64,000 nt of DNA from Monilinia fructicola (lineage: Eukaryota; Ascomycota; Leotiomycetes; Helotiales; Sclerotiniaceae), in assembly GCA_008692225.1 (NCBI GenBank), contig VICG01000006.1, forward strand, positions 2,538,482 through 2,602,481. The letters run 5' to 3'. The notes beneath the pieces are model-generated. The model had not been told where the DNA came from. It saw nothing but the letters and a program-made list of their open reading frames with translations, and ran no database searches. Both the position numbers and the translations under genes were made by a program. How positions within the stretch are numbered: the stretch's first letter is position 1; each line of letters opens with the position of its first letter. Shown in pieces: positions 39,489-50,843 of the stretch.

Positions 39489-39594
39489 TTCGACTTGGAC
39501 TTCGACTTGGACTTCTACTTGGACTTCGACTTGGACTTCGACTTGGACTTCGACTTGGACTTCGACTTGGACTTCGACTTCGACTTCGACTTCG
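39489..39594. repeat. 12-bp minisatellite (TTCGACTTGGAC)
   Basis: About nine units of TTCGACTTGGAC, ending in TTCGAC hexamers. Because 12 is a multiple of 3, every frame stays open and gives repetitive peptides (DLDF, TSTW); there is no sign these are translated. Confidence 0.88.
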
Positions 39595-39984
39595 GCCTCA
39601 AGTTCAAGTTCAACTTCAAGTTCTCAAGTGAAACCAAAATCTCGGAATCATCATTGCCATTTTATCCACACTCAAAAGAAAGATAATAATATCAATTTGG
39701 TTCTGTTGAAAGTCTTTACTTACCACCCCTTTAACCATCCATCACAGTTCCTAAGCCAATACTGACTGACTGTTTGTATATTACTGTTTAAATATGCATC
39801 ATAATCATCATCACTACTACCAATGTTACATTGGATTACAGTACATTAAATCCACCGCCTCTATCTCTTTGATTTTGAGGGTTAAATAGACTGTGAAAGA
39901 TATCTCATTACATATTTTCATTGGAATCAACAATAATTCCAAGACCTGGCGCCGACAATATCCAAATTTCGAGGCGGCGGCGTA

Positions 39985-40020
39985 GGCATGGGCATTAGCA
40001 TGGGCATTGGCATTGGCATC
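39985..40020. repeat. GGCATT/GGGCAT hexamer repeat
   Basis: Six or so imperfect hexamers in intergenic DNA. On the minus strand it reads as Ala-Asn repeats in a chance frame. Confidence 0.65.
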
Positions 40021-40894
40021 GATGTTCATCTCTTCCCAATTTTCCCTCGTTATCAAATAACTGTCGATAGCGCCATAAAGTTTAATTCGCTTACCCCCCC
40101 TTGGCAAGGCTTGGATTCCCTTATAATGCATTCGTTAATGTACGCCACCAATCACAAGTGTAGGATATTGTATCATAAAAGTTTCTGATTTGCTCATATT
40201 GTTTTCGACAAGACATCGGCACCAAGCTCCAAGACTACGAGAGCTTCGAGAAATTCCTCTCATCTCTTTACCACCTTCCTCATCAAGACAGCCTGATACT
40301 TTCATTGATCATGAGGTATGGCATGCGTCTCGAGGAAAGGATGAATTTCCAGAATCAGGTACGGGTTCCAGTAAGGTCCTTTCGCCATGATATGCGGTTG
40401 TCGTATCTTATACCTTTGGTCAAGGCGAGTAAAATGAGAACATCCTCAGATAAAAAGTATGATAAGGTTATCGTCGGTACAGGATGAGCAAGGAAGGGAA
40501 TTTTCGTACGACAATATCAAATACCAAGATGAAGGTAGAAAGTAAATCTCATGCCAAGTGGTGTGTTGGGCGGCATCAAATTGCTTGGTGAGTTTGACGC
40601 CATGTCGTATCACCCTTCATATATCTTCCTCCCTCTCCTCCTACATGTTCTTAAATGCGATTATTCTTATCCTTTCAGACCACTTCTTTTGCTGCAAGTT
40701 TCAGGCTAGGGCTAGGGTCCCAGATCATCAATCAGATCACACTTTCTATTTGAATGCAAGACGTACCTCTCAATGGTATCTTGTTTCTACTTGACCACGT
40801 ATACACACTGAACTTCCTGAACCATACTGTATGTATACAGAAATCCACCACATTTGAACCCCAAACCGAAACTAAGACATAGGAATTAGGTACC

Positions 40895-42906
40895 ATGGCT
40901 ACCACTACCGATGCACTAACCAGTGCTCCGGTATATCAGACTGGACTTATGGCAAACGCGCCAGACAACCTCGACGCCAAAATTTCGAGCGAAATTCATG
41001 TCTTGGACCACGATTCTTCCCTCGATAATGATGGAGTACTGAGACCTACGGAGGAAGAGAAAGCAACCCTTCGCAGAGTTTCTGGTTCAATCCCATGGGC
41101 TGCTTATATGGTATGCGTTATCGAATTTGCAGAGCGCGCAAGCTACTATGGCGTGCAATTCGTGTTTTCAAACTTTGTTCAGTTCCCACTTCCGTATGTA
41201 TTCATATCTCCATCGCTCGAGTGAAAGATACTGATAGCAGTAATAGTGAAGGAGGCAATGGAGCCGGTGCAACACCCAAAGGTTCCCAGCAAACACCAGG
41301 TGCTTTAGGTAAAGGTCTTACAGTTTCATCCGCAATTAGTCTTTTATTCAAGTTCTTGGCCTATACTATTCCTATCTTTGGGTTCGTTCAATCCCTTTGG
41401 ACTGATTCCTTGCACCCCGCTAATTCATACATACAGAGGATGGCTTGCGGATACCAAGTTAGGACGTTTCAAAACAATCTGCATTGGTACAGTAATCTTC
41501 GGAATTGCGCATCTTGTTCTGGTTGTTGGGGCAATCCCTAGTGTATTGCAAGCTGGTCAAGGCATGGCGCCATTCATTATTGGGGTTTTGACCCTTGCTT
41601 TGGGAGCTGGTATGTATTACTGAATTCATAACAAGTCACACCACTAAACCACATTGCAGGTATGTTCAAGAGTAATGTTTCTCCGATGCTTCTCGACCAG
41701 GATACACAAGAAGGACTTATTGTTAAAACTTTACCCGATGGTGAACGAGTTATTCTTGACCCTGAGGTTACAGCCCAAAGACTTGCTCTTGCCTTTTATG
41801 GTATGATCAACGTTGGTGCATTCTTTGGTCTCGCCACGACTTATTCTGAAAAGTTGGTCGGATTTTGGTTGGCCTTTGGATTACCGATGATTCTTTATCT
41901 CATACTTCCTATATTGCTATGGGTGATCAACAAGAGACTTGTCAAGTATCCTCCACAAGGAAGTGACCTTGGAAGATTCTTCAGAGTCATTGGCACCGCA
42001 ACCAGAAGAAACGGATTGAAAGGATTCGGACGCGAAGGTTATCTTGATGCCGCAAAGCCTTCCGTCCTCGCCGCCCAAGGTGTCACTGGTGAACATAATG
42101 GTAAACAAGTGGATTGGACTGATAGCTTCGTCGAGGATGTCAAGCGATCTCTGGAAGCCTGCACTATTTTCTTGTTCTTTCCGGTTTACATCATGAACAA
42201 TGGAGGTATAGGGAATATCACGACATCCCAAGGCTCGGCAATGGTGACTAATGATGCACCTAACGACATTCTCAACAACTTTAACGCTCTCACAATCATC
42301 GTTACCATTCCAATTCTTTCTTATGGAGTTTATCCTCTTCTTCGTCGCCATAACATTCATTTTGGACCTATCAAAAGAATAACATTTGGATTCTTGATTG
42401 CCGCAGTCTCATCTGCTATCGGCGCTATTACTCAATGGAGAATCTACGAAACATCTCCTTGCGGATACTATGCCACTGGTTGCAAAATTGGAACAGGCGT
42501 TGCTCCAATTAGTATTTGGTGGCAAATTCCTCAATGGGCAATCGGTGGTATATCTGAATGTTTTGCCAATGTCACTGCCCTTGAACTAGCATATTCGAGA
42601 GCTCCAGCAAACATGAAAGGTATAATTACTTCCATGTATCTCTTTTCAACGGCTCTCTCAGCTGCTATCCAACAAGCTTGTACAGCGAGTTTGGTAGACC
42701 CGTACTTGATCTGGCCATATGTTGCCCCAGCCGTGTTGGGAACGTTTCTAGCGATCTGGTTTTACTTCTTGTATAGGCATCTTGATAACGATGAGTATGT
42801 TAGAGGTGGTGTTGCTGACAATTTGGGCGAGGAGCCGGGTGTGGATCGTGTGCAGTCAAGCAGAGGTGGTGAGATTACCAAGGAAGTCAGAGAGGAAAAG
42901 GTATAG
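40895..42906 (+). CDS. ptr2: PTR2 proton-coupled di/tripeptide transporter (four exons, 619 aa)
   Basis: Plasma-membrane POT/PTR-family symporter importing small peptides. Exons are 40895-41193, 41241-41381, 41437-41609 and 41660-42906; introns of 47, 55 and 50 nt begin GTATGT, GTTCGT and GTATGT and keep phase throughout. Family signatures are FAERASYYGV in the first membrane segment, a GWLADTKLGRFKTI loop and FYGMINVGAFFGLA. Many further hydrophobic segments follow, as expected for a 12-helix transporter, plus the late WQIPQWAIGGISECFANVTALELAYSRAP. The N-terminal ~65 residues are a hydrophilic cytoplasmic tail. Frame intact. It is the last recognisable gene before the AT-rich subtelomere, whose edge begins about 350 bp downstream. 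Confidence 0.94.
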
Positions 42907-43257
42907 TGATAGGTTGTGGTTCATTTTCAGAGTGTGTGGATTTGATTATGCGTTCTCGTCTCTTGTGTTTGCGGGGTCTGAACATGTTCACTGGATGATT
43001 ACTATCTTATATCGTTCTTGGTACGATTCCGTTTTATAAACATAATGTAGATAGCTGCGAAGATCATTTAATCCAATTGATTCAATCCATGATACAATTA
43101 CACAATCGATTTACCTGATAGCTGATTGGTGACTGAGTTCTCTACCCTGTAAATCAACTATCCTACTTTTCGGCCACCCTTTCATCCCAACCCTAATAAA
43201 AAATTTATTTTACTTCGAATTGGTTATCACTCTAATTAACTTAAATCTAATAACTAT
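42907..43257. other. Transition from gene space to subtelomere
   Basis: PTR2 3' flank, of ordinary composition, ending at a GGGGGGTGGTGGCCCGCG motif that marks the first subtelomeric repeat copy. Confidence 0.6.
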
Positions 43258-43625
43258 TCAGGGGGGTGGTGGCCCGCGAAAAAAATCTCGAATCGGCTAT
43301 AATTCGTATAAATTTTAATATAATTTAAAAATTCAAAATAGTATATTATAAAGCTTTATTTAAATTATTCATATTTAAAATTTATTTTAAATTATCCTAA
43401 AAATTGAAGGATCTATATAGAATTCAATATACTAGTATTTTAGTAGTATATAGAGTATAGCTATTTTGTTAGGGAAATGATAGTTTAAAAAAATATTCAT
43501 TCAAATTCTAATTCTAATTCGTCATAATTTAATTAGCTTGAATCCTTCTATAAATTAAAGATTCGAAAGAAAATATTATAAGAGTTTATATAAATTATTT
43601 TAAATTATTTAAAATTATTTCGAAT

Positions 43626-43665
43626 ACTAGCCCTCGCGGAAAATAAATTTTCAGACTTTAGATTC
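43626..43665. mobile_element. Lone MITE arm
   Basis: About 40 bases (ACTAGCCCTCGCGG, then AAAATAAATTTTCAGACTTT) match the left arm of the MITE at 60349 almost base for base. No opposite arm is seen nearby, so it is a fragment or the rest has decayed. Confidence 0.7.
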
Positions 43666-44994
43666 ATTTACTTTTTCAATTATTTATAAATATACATATT
43701 ATAATTAACGGTATAATGGTTATAAGAATATAAAATTATATATCAGAATAATAATTGTATAAAAAATTGAATAGAGGAGTATTAAAAGATTTAATAAATT
43801 TCATTTATATATTTTGGCTTAATTAATATAATATAAAAAAAATTAAAAATTAGAGGGGATTTTATAATGATTTATAGTGTGATGACTGTTATAATTTTAA
43901 ATAAATTTAATACTCTTTAAATTGTTAAAAAATAATTAATTATTAAATTAATCTATTATTTAAATGCTTTTTTGTTATTTAAGAATTAAAATTAATTAAA
44001 GGGATATCTTTTAAAAAAATTTTTAAGTAAGATTACAAGAAAAAGCTTAATAATTTTTAAGGGAGGAATATATAAAAATAATACATTTGGATTAAGTAAT
44101 AATATATTTAATTCTTTTTTAATAAATATTTGATTATAAAAACAATAAGTAGGGATTACATAGATAGAAAATCAGATTAATAATATATAATAATCTTTAA
44201 AAAAAAGTTATAATTAAAACTACTTATATTATTACTTTTATTTTCTATTCTTTTTAAATAATTATAATAATAATTACAAAATATAATCTTAAAATTAAAT
44301 AATATAATATAATTAACGCTTTTGTTAATGTAATCTATAATTCTAATAAAATATTAGTATATTATCAATCATTAAATAAATATAAGATTTTCAAAAAAAT
44401 TATAATTTTGAATTATGTATTCTACAAATTGAAAATTTTATTTGTAATATAATTTAAAAAACTTATATTTATATTTGTATGTTTAGGATTGGAGATTTAT
44501 AAAAAAAAACCTTATATATACTTTAAAAAAAATTATAAATTTTTAATATTATTCTTCATAAACAATATTTAAATCATATACTATAAAAAATATAAATAAA
44601 ATATTTAAAAATTCATTAAACAGCTTAAAAAAGTATATAAACTTTAAAATTAAATAATATAGAATAATTTTTGGGTATTTATATAATTAAAAATTAATTT
44701 TAAAATAAGTTTTTATTCATTTATAATATATATATCAAAAAAATCATTAAAAAGTTAAATTTAGTTAATAAAAATATATATACTCGTTTTTCAATTATAA
44801 TATTTAATAAAAATAAAGAGAATACTCCTATAATATTTAGAAAAATATATTAAAAAAAGATTAAATCGATTTTATATATTATAATAACAGTTTAAGTAAA
44901 CATTGTTTTTATAGCTTTTTAGCTTAATTATTATTTAATTAATTTTTTTTTAAGATTATATAGATATTATAGATCACTATATTTAATATTTATA

Positions 44995-46218
44995 TATTAC
45001 GAAGTGGAACGAGAGACTATAGGGCATCGAATAGCTTTATTTAGGTTGTAAATTATAAAGAGAAAAGAAAAGCTAACTATAAGGGAGGAGCTATATATAT
45101 AGCCTTTAGCTTAATGGATGTTTTAGGCTTCTATTTCCTTTTTAGCATCTTTTTATACTCTTCCCCCTTTTGCTTTTCACCCCCCGGGTGAAATTATTCA
45201 TTAATGCTCATCAAAAGCCATTTATTGGTGCTCATCCAGAGCCATTAATAGAGTACTCCTTAGGAGCCGAAAACGTCGAAAATAAGGTGCTCGTTAAGAG
45301 CTGAAACTATTGAATATAAGAGTACTCTTTAAAAGCTATTAATAGGGGTGCTTTTAAAAAGCTATTAATATTAAAAATACTAATGCTCTTTAAGAGCTAT
45401 TAATAAAAATGCTCTTAAAAAGCTATTAATATTAAAAATACTAATGCTCTTAAAGAATTAAAAACTTTTAAAAATAAGAATACTTTTTAAAAACTATTAA
45501 TAAGAATACTCTTAAAGAGCCGTTAATATTAAAAACATTAATGCTTTTTAAGAATTATTAATAAAAGGAGTAGGATGCTCTTTAAAAGCTAGTAATGAAA
45601 AGGAGTTAAAAAAGAAGCTAGGATTAGGAAGAAGTTATAAAAGAAGCTAAAAAGAAATTAAAAATTAAGAAGGAGCGGAGCTAGCTATAAATATAGTGCT
45701 TTTAAATACTCATCTAAAGCTAGAATTAATTATAATATAATATAGCATTAGAATTTAAATACTCGTTAAAAGCTATTTATAACTATACCTTAACGTTATT
45801 TTAATATTTATTAAAAGCTGGATTAACTATATATTTTATATATAGCATTAATATTTATATGATTATTAAAGCTATGCTTTTAATTTTACACTCGTCAAAA
45901 GCTAGAGTACTCGTTAAAAGCTAGAGTGCTCGTTAGGAGTCGAAATACTCGTTAAAAGCCGATAACAATACTTTCGATATATTTATATATATATATATAT
46001 ATATTAAAGCTCGTAACCTATTCGATGGGCTATATTTATTAATAGATGGTTTACTCTATTACAAAGTGAAACGAGAGATTATAGGGTATTGAATAACTTT
46101 ATTTAAGTTGTAAATTATAAAGAGAAAAAAAAGCTAATTATAAGAGAAAAGCTATATATATAGCCCTTAGCTTAATAAATGCCTTAGGTTTCTATTCCCT
46201 CCCTGGCACCTTCTTATA
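44995..46218. mobile_element. TRIM-like element: 1.2 kb with 163/162-bp direct terminal repeats
   Basis: Direct repeats at 44995-45157 and 46057-46218 begin TATTAC(G/A)AAGTG and end TTATA, i.e. TG...CA ends after transition decay. They are flanked by the 5-bp duplication TTATA (44990-44994 and 46219-46223). The ~900-bp interior has no coding capacity and consists of a chain of short palindromic units (GCTC-N-GAGC) separated by ATTAATA spacers. Size and structure fit a terminal-repeat retrotransposon in miniature, non-autonomous by definition. Confidence 0.8.
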
Positions 46219-46460
46219 TTATAAAATATAAGATTTTTTAGAAATAGAATATTTTTTAAAGTATATTCTATAGCTTTTAATGTTTTTTAATATATTATTT
46301 ATAAATAATCCTAAAATATAAAAATTATTCTAAAAGTATATAATATCGCTTTTTAATAGTTTTATTATATAAAAAAGTAATATAATAGGATACTATAATT
46401 ATTTTTATTATTAAAACAAAACTATTTAAAATAAAATATATCTTAAAAGAGATTATAATT

Positions 46461-46622
46461 TGTCACGATCACATACTAGAGCGAATCAATAGAGGTTAGT
46501 TAACTAGAATAAGAAAGCTAAGGAGGGAAGAGATCTCTAAGGGACCTAGAGATCTCTTATATGTACAATATCGCTTAGCGTGATGAGATATCACGTGCCT
46601 AAAGCACGTGATATTCGTCACA
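46461..46622. mobile_element. Solo LTR, 162 bp, little decayed
   Basis: Starts TGTCACGATC and ends ATTCGTCACA, flanked on both sides by TAATT (46456-46460, 46623-46627). Its base composition is much less AT-rich than its surroundings. It contains two AGAGATCTCT palindromes and a hairpin with two CACGTG cores at about 46589-46615. Confidence 0.82.
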
Positions 46623-47829
46623 TAATTATTGTTAGATTTTTTAAAAAAATAGATTTTACAATTAAAAAGTTTATTATAATATATTATAATAATATTTAAA
46701 CAATTTGTTTAATAGTTAAAAAAAACCAAAAAATTTCCATTAAATCTAAATATATTAATATATAAAATATATAATTAAAATAAAAGTATATAAAAATAGT
46801 TTTATTATATTATATTCATTAATAAATTAAATGTTTACTAATAGATTAATTGAAAATCTTTTTATTTAGAAATTTGAATATTTTAGATTATTATTTAATT
46901 TATAAAATGCTTAATTTAAGATTAAATAAAATTAAAAGATTAATTATATAGAATCTTTTTAAAAATTTTATATATTATATATTTTAAAATATAATATTAT
47001 AATAATTAAAAATTATTATATAATTTAAAAGTTATTTATTTTTTTAAAAGGTTTTAAGCTTTACTTTTATTTTATAAAATTCTTTAATTTCTTTTAATAA
47101 TTTCGTTTTTTTCTTTTTTTTTTCTTAATAACTTTTTTTTATTTAATATAACTTATATATAAACAAAATTAATTTTGATTTATTTCAATCTTATAATTTT
47201 TTATAATTTTTATAATTTCAAAATTAAAATTTAAAGATTCATTATTAAATTCCAAAAATAGAATTATTTTTTTTTAAAAAAATATTTTTATAATAGAATA
47301 TTTTTTATAAGTAATAAAAAAAACCAAGATTCAAAAGTTTATATTACAAAAATTAAAAATTCTATAATAATAAAAACAATACAATAGATAGAATAAAAAC
47401 AAAAACTTCAAAAAAAACAAAACCTAAAATTCTAAAAAAAACAAGATATAGAATTTAATTTAAGCTTTTTAAATATTTTTTAGAAATATAAAATCTATTA
47501 TTATTTTAATAATAATAAAAACAATTTAAAATTCATTAACAAAAATATAAAATTATAAATCTAAAGATATTTAATAAAATATAAATTGTTTTTTAAAAAT
47601 ATAGAAATATAATTAATTAATTGCTTTTATTATAAATTACTTTTATCCCTTATATTTTTAAAATTATAAATATAAATAATAATAATAATATAAAAGTATT
47701 TATTGTAAAGGTTAAAAAAATTATCTTTTAATTTACAAATCATTTAATAATTATATTATTTTATTACTTTAATTTTATTAGGTATAAGTAAAACTTTTAG
47801 AAGGTAATATTTTAGTAAGAGATAAAAGT

Positions 47830-47996
47830 TGGCAAGAAACGTGTATCGTGGTAAAAGCTGATCTGTATTAAATTATCTAATGCTATCTATTTATAGCTAA
47901 GCCTATACTGTTTGCTTTTATCGATAACGTTGGCAACGTTAACTATGTTGTCCTTACTGATACGCTAAGGGTGTCGGTCGTGACACGACCGTTACA
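47830..47996. mobile_element. Solo LTR, 167 bp, little decayed
   Basis: Starts TGGCAAGAAACG and ends CGACCGTTACA, flanked by AAAGT (47825-47829 and 47997-48001). Neighbouring copies of the subtelomeric unit lack the insert: the words on either side (GTAAGAGATA... and ...GTGTT) are contiguous at about 50495 and 61565. That shows directly that it is an insertion. Confidence 0.82.
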
Positions 47997-49695
47997 AAAG
48001 TGTTTTAATTATATTATTAATTTAATTATTAATATAATTTATAATTCTTTATATATATATATTAACTTTTGATTTATTAGATTTAATATTTTTTAATAAA
48101 AAATGAAAAAGCCTAATAATTATTTTAAAGATTTTTTTATAGGTTATTATTAATAATAATCTATTTCAATGAAAAAAATAATACTTTACAAAAAATAATA
48201 GCTTATAAAAAATAATAGTCTACAAAAAATAATTGAATCAATTATTATTATAATTTGCTTAAATATTAATAAAATTTGAAAATTTAAAATTATATATTAT
48301 AAAGCTTTATTTAAATTATTTATATATAATTTTTCTTTAAATTATCTTGAAAATTAAAGGATTTGTATAGATTTTAATATATTAATATTTTAGTAATATA
48401 TAGAATAAAACTATTTTAATAAAGGGATGATGGTTTAATAAAATATTCATTTTTATTTAATTCGGTTATTATGATAATTCATTTAAATATTAATATAATT
48501 TAAAAGTTTAAAATTATATATTACAAAGCTTTATTTAAATTATTTATATATGAAATTTATTTTAAATTATTTTTAATATCAAAAGATCTATATACATTTC
48601 AATATATTAGTATTTTGATAGTATATAAGATAAAGCTATTTTAATAAAAGAATAATGGTTTAATAAAATATTTATTCAAATTCAAATTTATTATTACTTT
48701 AATTAACTTAAATCTTTATACAAATTAAAAATTTGAAATACTATATAATTAGAATTTATTTAAATTTTATATATATATAATTTATTTTAAATTATCTCAA
48801 AAGTTTAAGGATTTATATTAATTTAAATTATTAATTATAGAAAAGTAATTGGTTAAGATGATATAAAGTAATAATATTTCAAAAAATAATATATTTAAAA
48901 TAGTATATTTAAAATAATATTTTAATTTATTAATATTAATTTAATCTTATAATATAAAAGTCTAAAAAAAGCTAATATTAAATTAAAACAAACAAAAGGT
49001 TTTATAATATTTTTTAAAATTTCAAAATTCGAATTATTTATTATAAAGGTATAATATATATTTTAAAATAAATAAATTAATTTATTCAAATATAACAAAT
49101 TATTATAGATATATTTATATTAATCCTATTAATTTAATTCTATTAAATATAAATAAAACTTTTAAAAAATAATACTTTAATAAAAAAATAAAAGTATTTT
49201 AATCGCATTATTAATTTAATTAATAATATAATTTGTAATATTTTGTATATATATTAATTTTTAATTTGTTAAATCTAATACTTTTTAATAAAAAACAAAA
49301 AAGACTTATTTTATATTAATATATATAAATTCAGTTAAAAATGGCAAAGTGGGGAATATTTTATATTCCAAATGGTTATATTTAAATACCTTTTTTATTT
49401 TTTTAATTTTTTATTTTTAAATATTATTAATTTAAATATTAATATTGATATAAATATAAAATATTTATTTAAATATTAAATAAAAAAAATTTTGAATATT
49501 AAATAAAATATTTATTTTATTATTAAATATAATATTTGTTTTAATATTATTTTAATTAATATAACATTTTAAATAAAAGTATCAACCCTATAGAAATAAC
49601 CGCTACAAAAATTAGGAAAAAAAAACACTCCCCAACTAGAATAACCGCTATAAGGATTAAGAAAAAAAAAATACCTTCGATTAAGACAACCGCTA

Positions 49696-50697
49696 TTAAT
49701 AATTATTCTATAAATTTTTTCGTGGGCCATCATTGGTAGTAACCTATTTTGATAAAGGGGGTAGTAGCCTAGGAAAAATAGTCGAATCAACCATTATTAT
49801 AATTCGCTTAAATATTAATATAATTTAAAAATTTAAAATTGAATATTATAGAGGTTAATTTAAATTTCTTATATATGAAATTTATTTTAAATTATTTTAA
49901 AAATTGAAGGATTTGTATAGATTTTAATATATTAGTATTTTGGTAGTATATAGGGTAAAGCCATTTCGATAGGGGGGTGGTAGCTTAACAAAATATTTAT
50001 TTAAATTCGAATTTATTATTATTTTAATTAGTTTAAATCTTTATATAGATTAAAAACTCAAAATACTATATAATAGGAATTTATTGAAATTTTATATATA
50101 TATAATTTATTTTAAATTATTTCAAAAATTAAAGGATTTATATTAGTTTAAATTATTAGTTATGAAAAAGTAATTGACTAGGGTAATGTAGAATAATAGT
50201 ATTTCGAAAAATAATATATTTCAAATAATATTTTTTATATATTAATATTAATTTAATCTTATATTATAAAAATCTAAAAAAAGCTAAAATTTAATTAAAA
50301 CAAGCAAAGGGCTTTATAATATTTTTTAAAATTTCAAAATTCGTATTAATTATTATAAAGGTATAATATATATTTTAAAATAAGTGAGCTAATTTGTTCA
50401 AACGTGACAAATTGTTATGGGTACATTTATGCTAATCCTATTGGCTTAATTCCATTAGATATAAGTGAAACTTTCAGGGGGTAATACTCTAGTAAGAGAT
50501 AGGGGTGTTCTAATCGTATTATTAAGCATATTCTGATTATTAATATGATTTGTAATCCTCCGCATATATGCTAGCTTCTGATTTGTTAGATTTAATACTC
50601 TCTAACAAAGGACGAAAAAGTTTTATTTTATGCTAATATATATAAGTTTAGCTATAAATGGCAGAGTAGGGAATATTTCATATTCTGAGTGGTTACG
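49696..50697. repeat. Subtelomeric unit, left part, split by the Gypsy element
   Basis: Begins at the decayed TTAATAATTATTC start word and the GTGGGCC hairpin, and runs to GAGTGGTTACG, where the retrotransposon is inserted. The unit resumes at 59551-59773. Together the parts give about 1.2 kb, matching the intact unit at 60748. Confidence 0.75.
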
Positions 50698-50843
50698 TGT
50701 GACGAGGTACGAGGAAACAAAGGGGTCAACTGAAATAATATAGTTATTCATAAGGAGAAAAAAGGAAAGGATTAAAGATCCTTTTCCTTTAAATATTAGC
50801 TCTAATAGTTATATAATCTTTATGTAAAGATTACTTCTTAATA
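50698..50843 (-). repeat. Gypsy LTR, left copy (3' LTR of the element)
   Basis: Starts TGTGACGAGG and keeps more G/C than its partner. A hairpin-like AAAGGATTAAAGATCCTTTTCC lies in the middle region near 50776. Aligns base for base with 59401-59545. Confidence 0.88.

Larger units (their letters stand above)
37910..40894. other. Long intergenic region with simple repeats
   Basis: About 3 kb without a recognisable gene. It holds a polypyrimidine tract (38886-38965), a 12-bp minisatellite (39489-39594) and a GGCATT-type hexamer repeat (about 39985-40020). The right end presumably carries the PTR2 promoter. Open frames over the repeats are artefacts of their periods. Confidence 0.5.

Noticed and set aside
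39441..39765. Plus-strand frames with DLDF or TSTW repeats
   Set aside because: A 12-bp repeat is open in every frame; no other protein features.
49569..49790. 73-codon minus-strand frame in the subtelomere
   Set aside because: Lies across the unit boundary and hairpins of the tandem repeat; the other copies do not keep it open.
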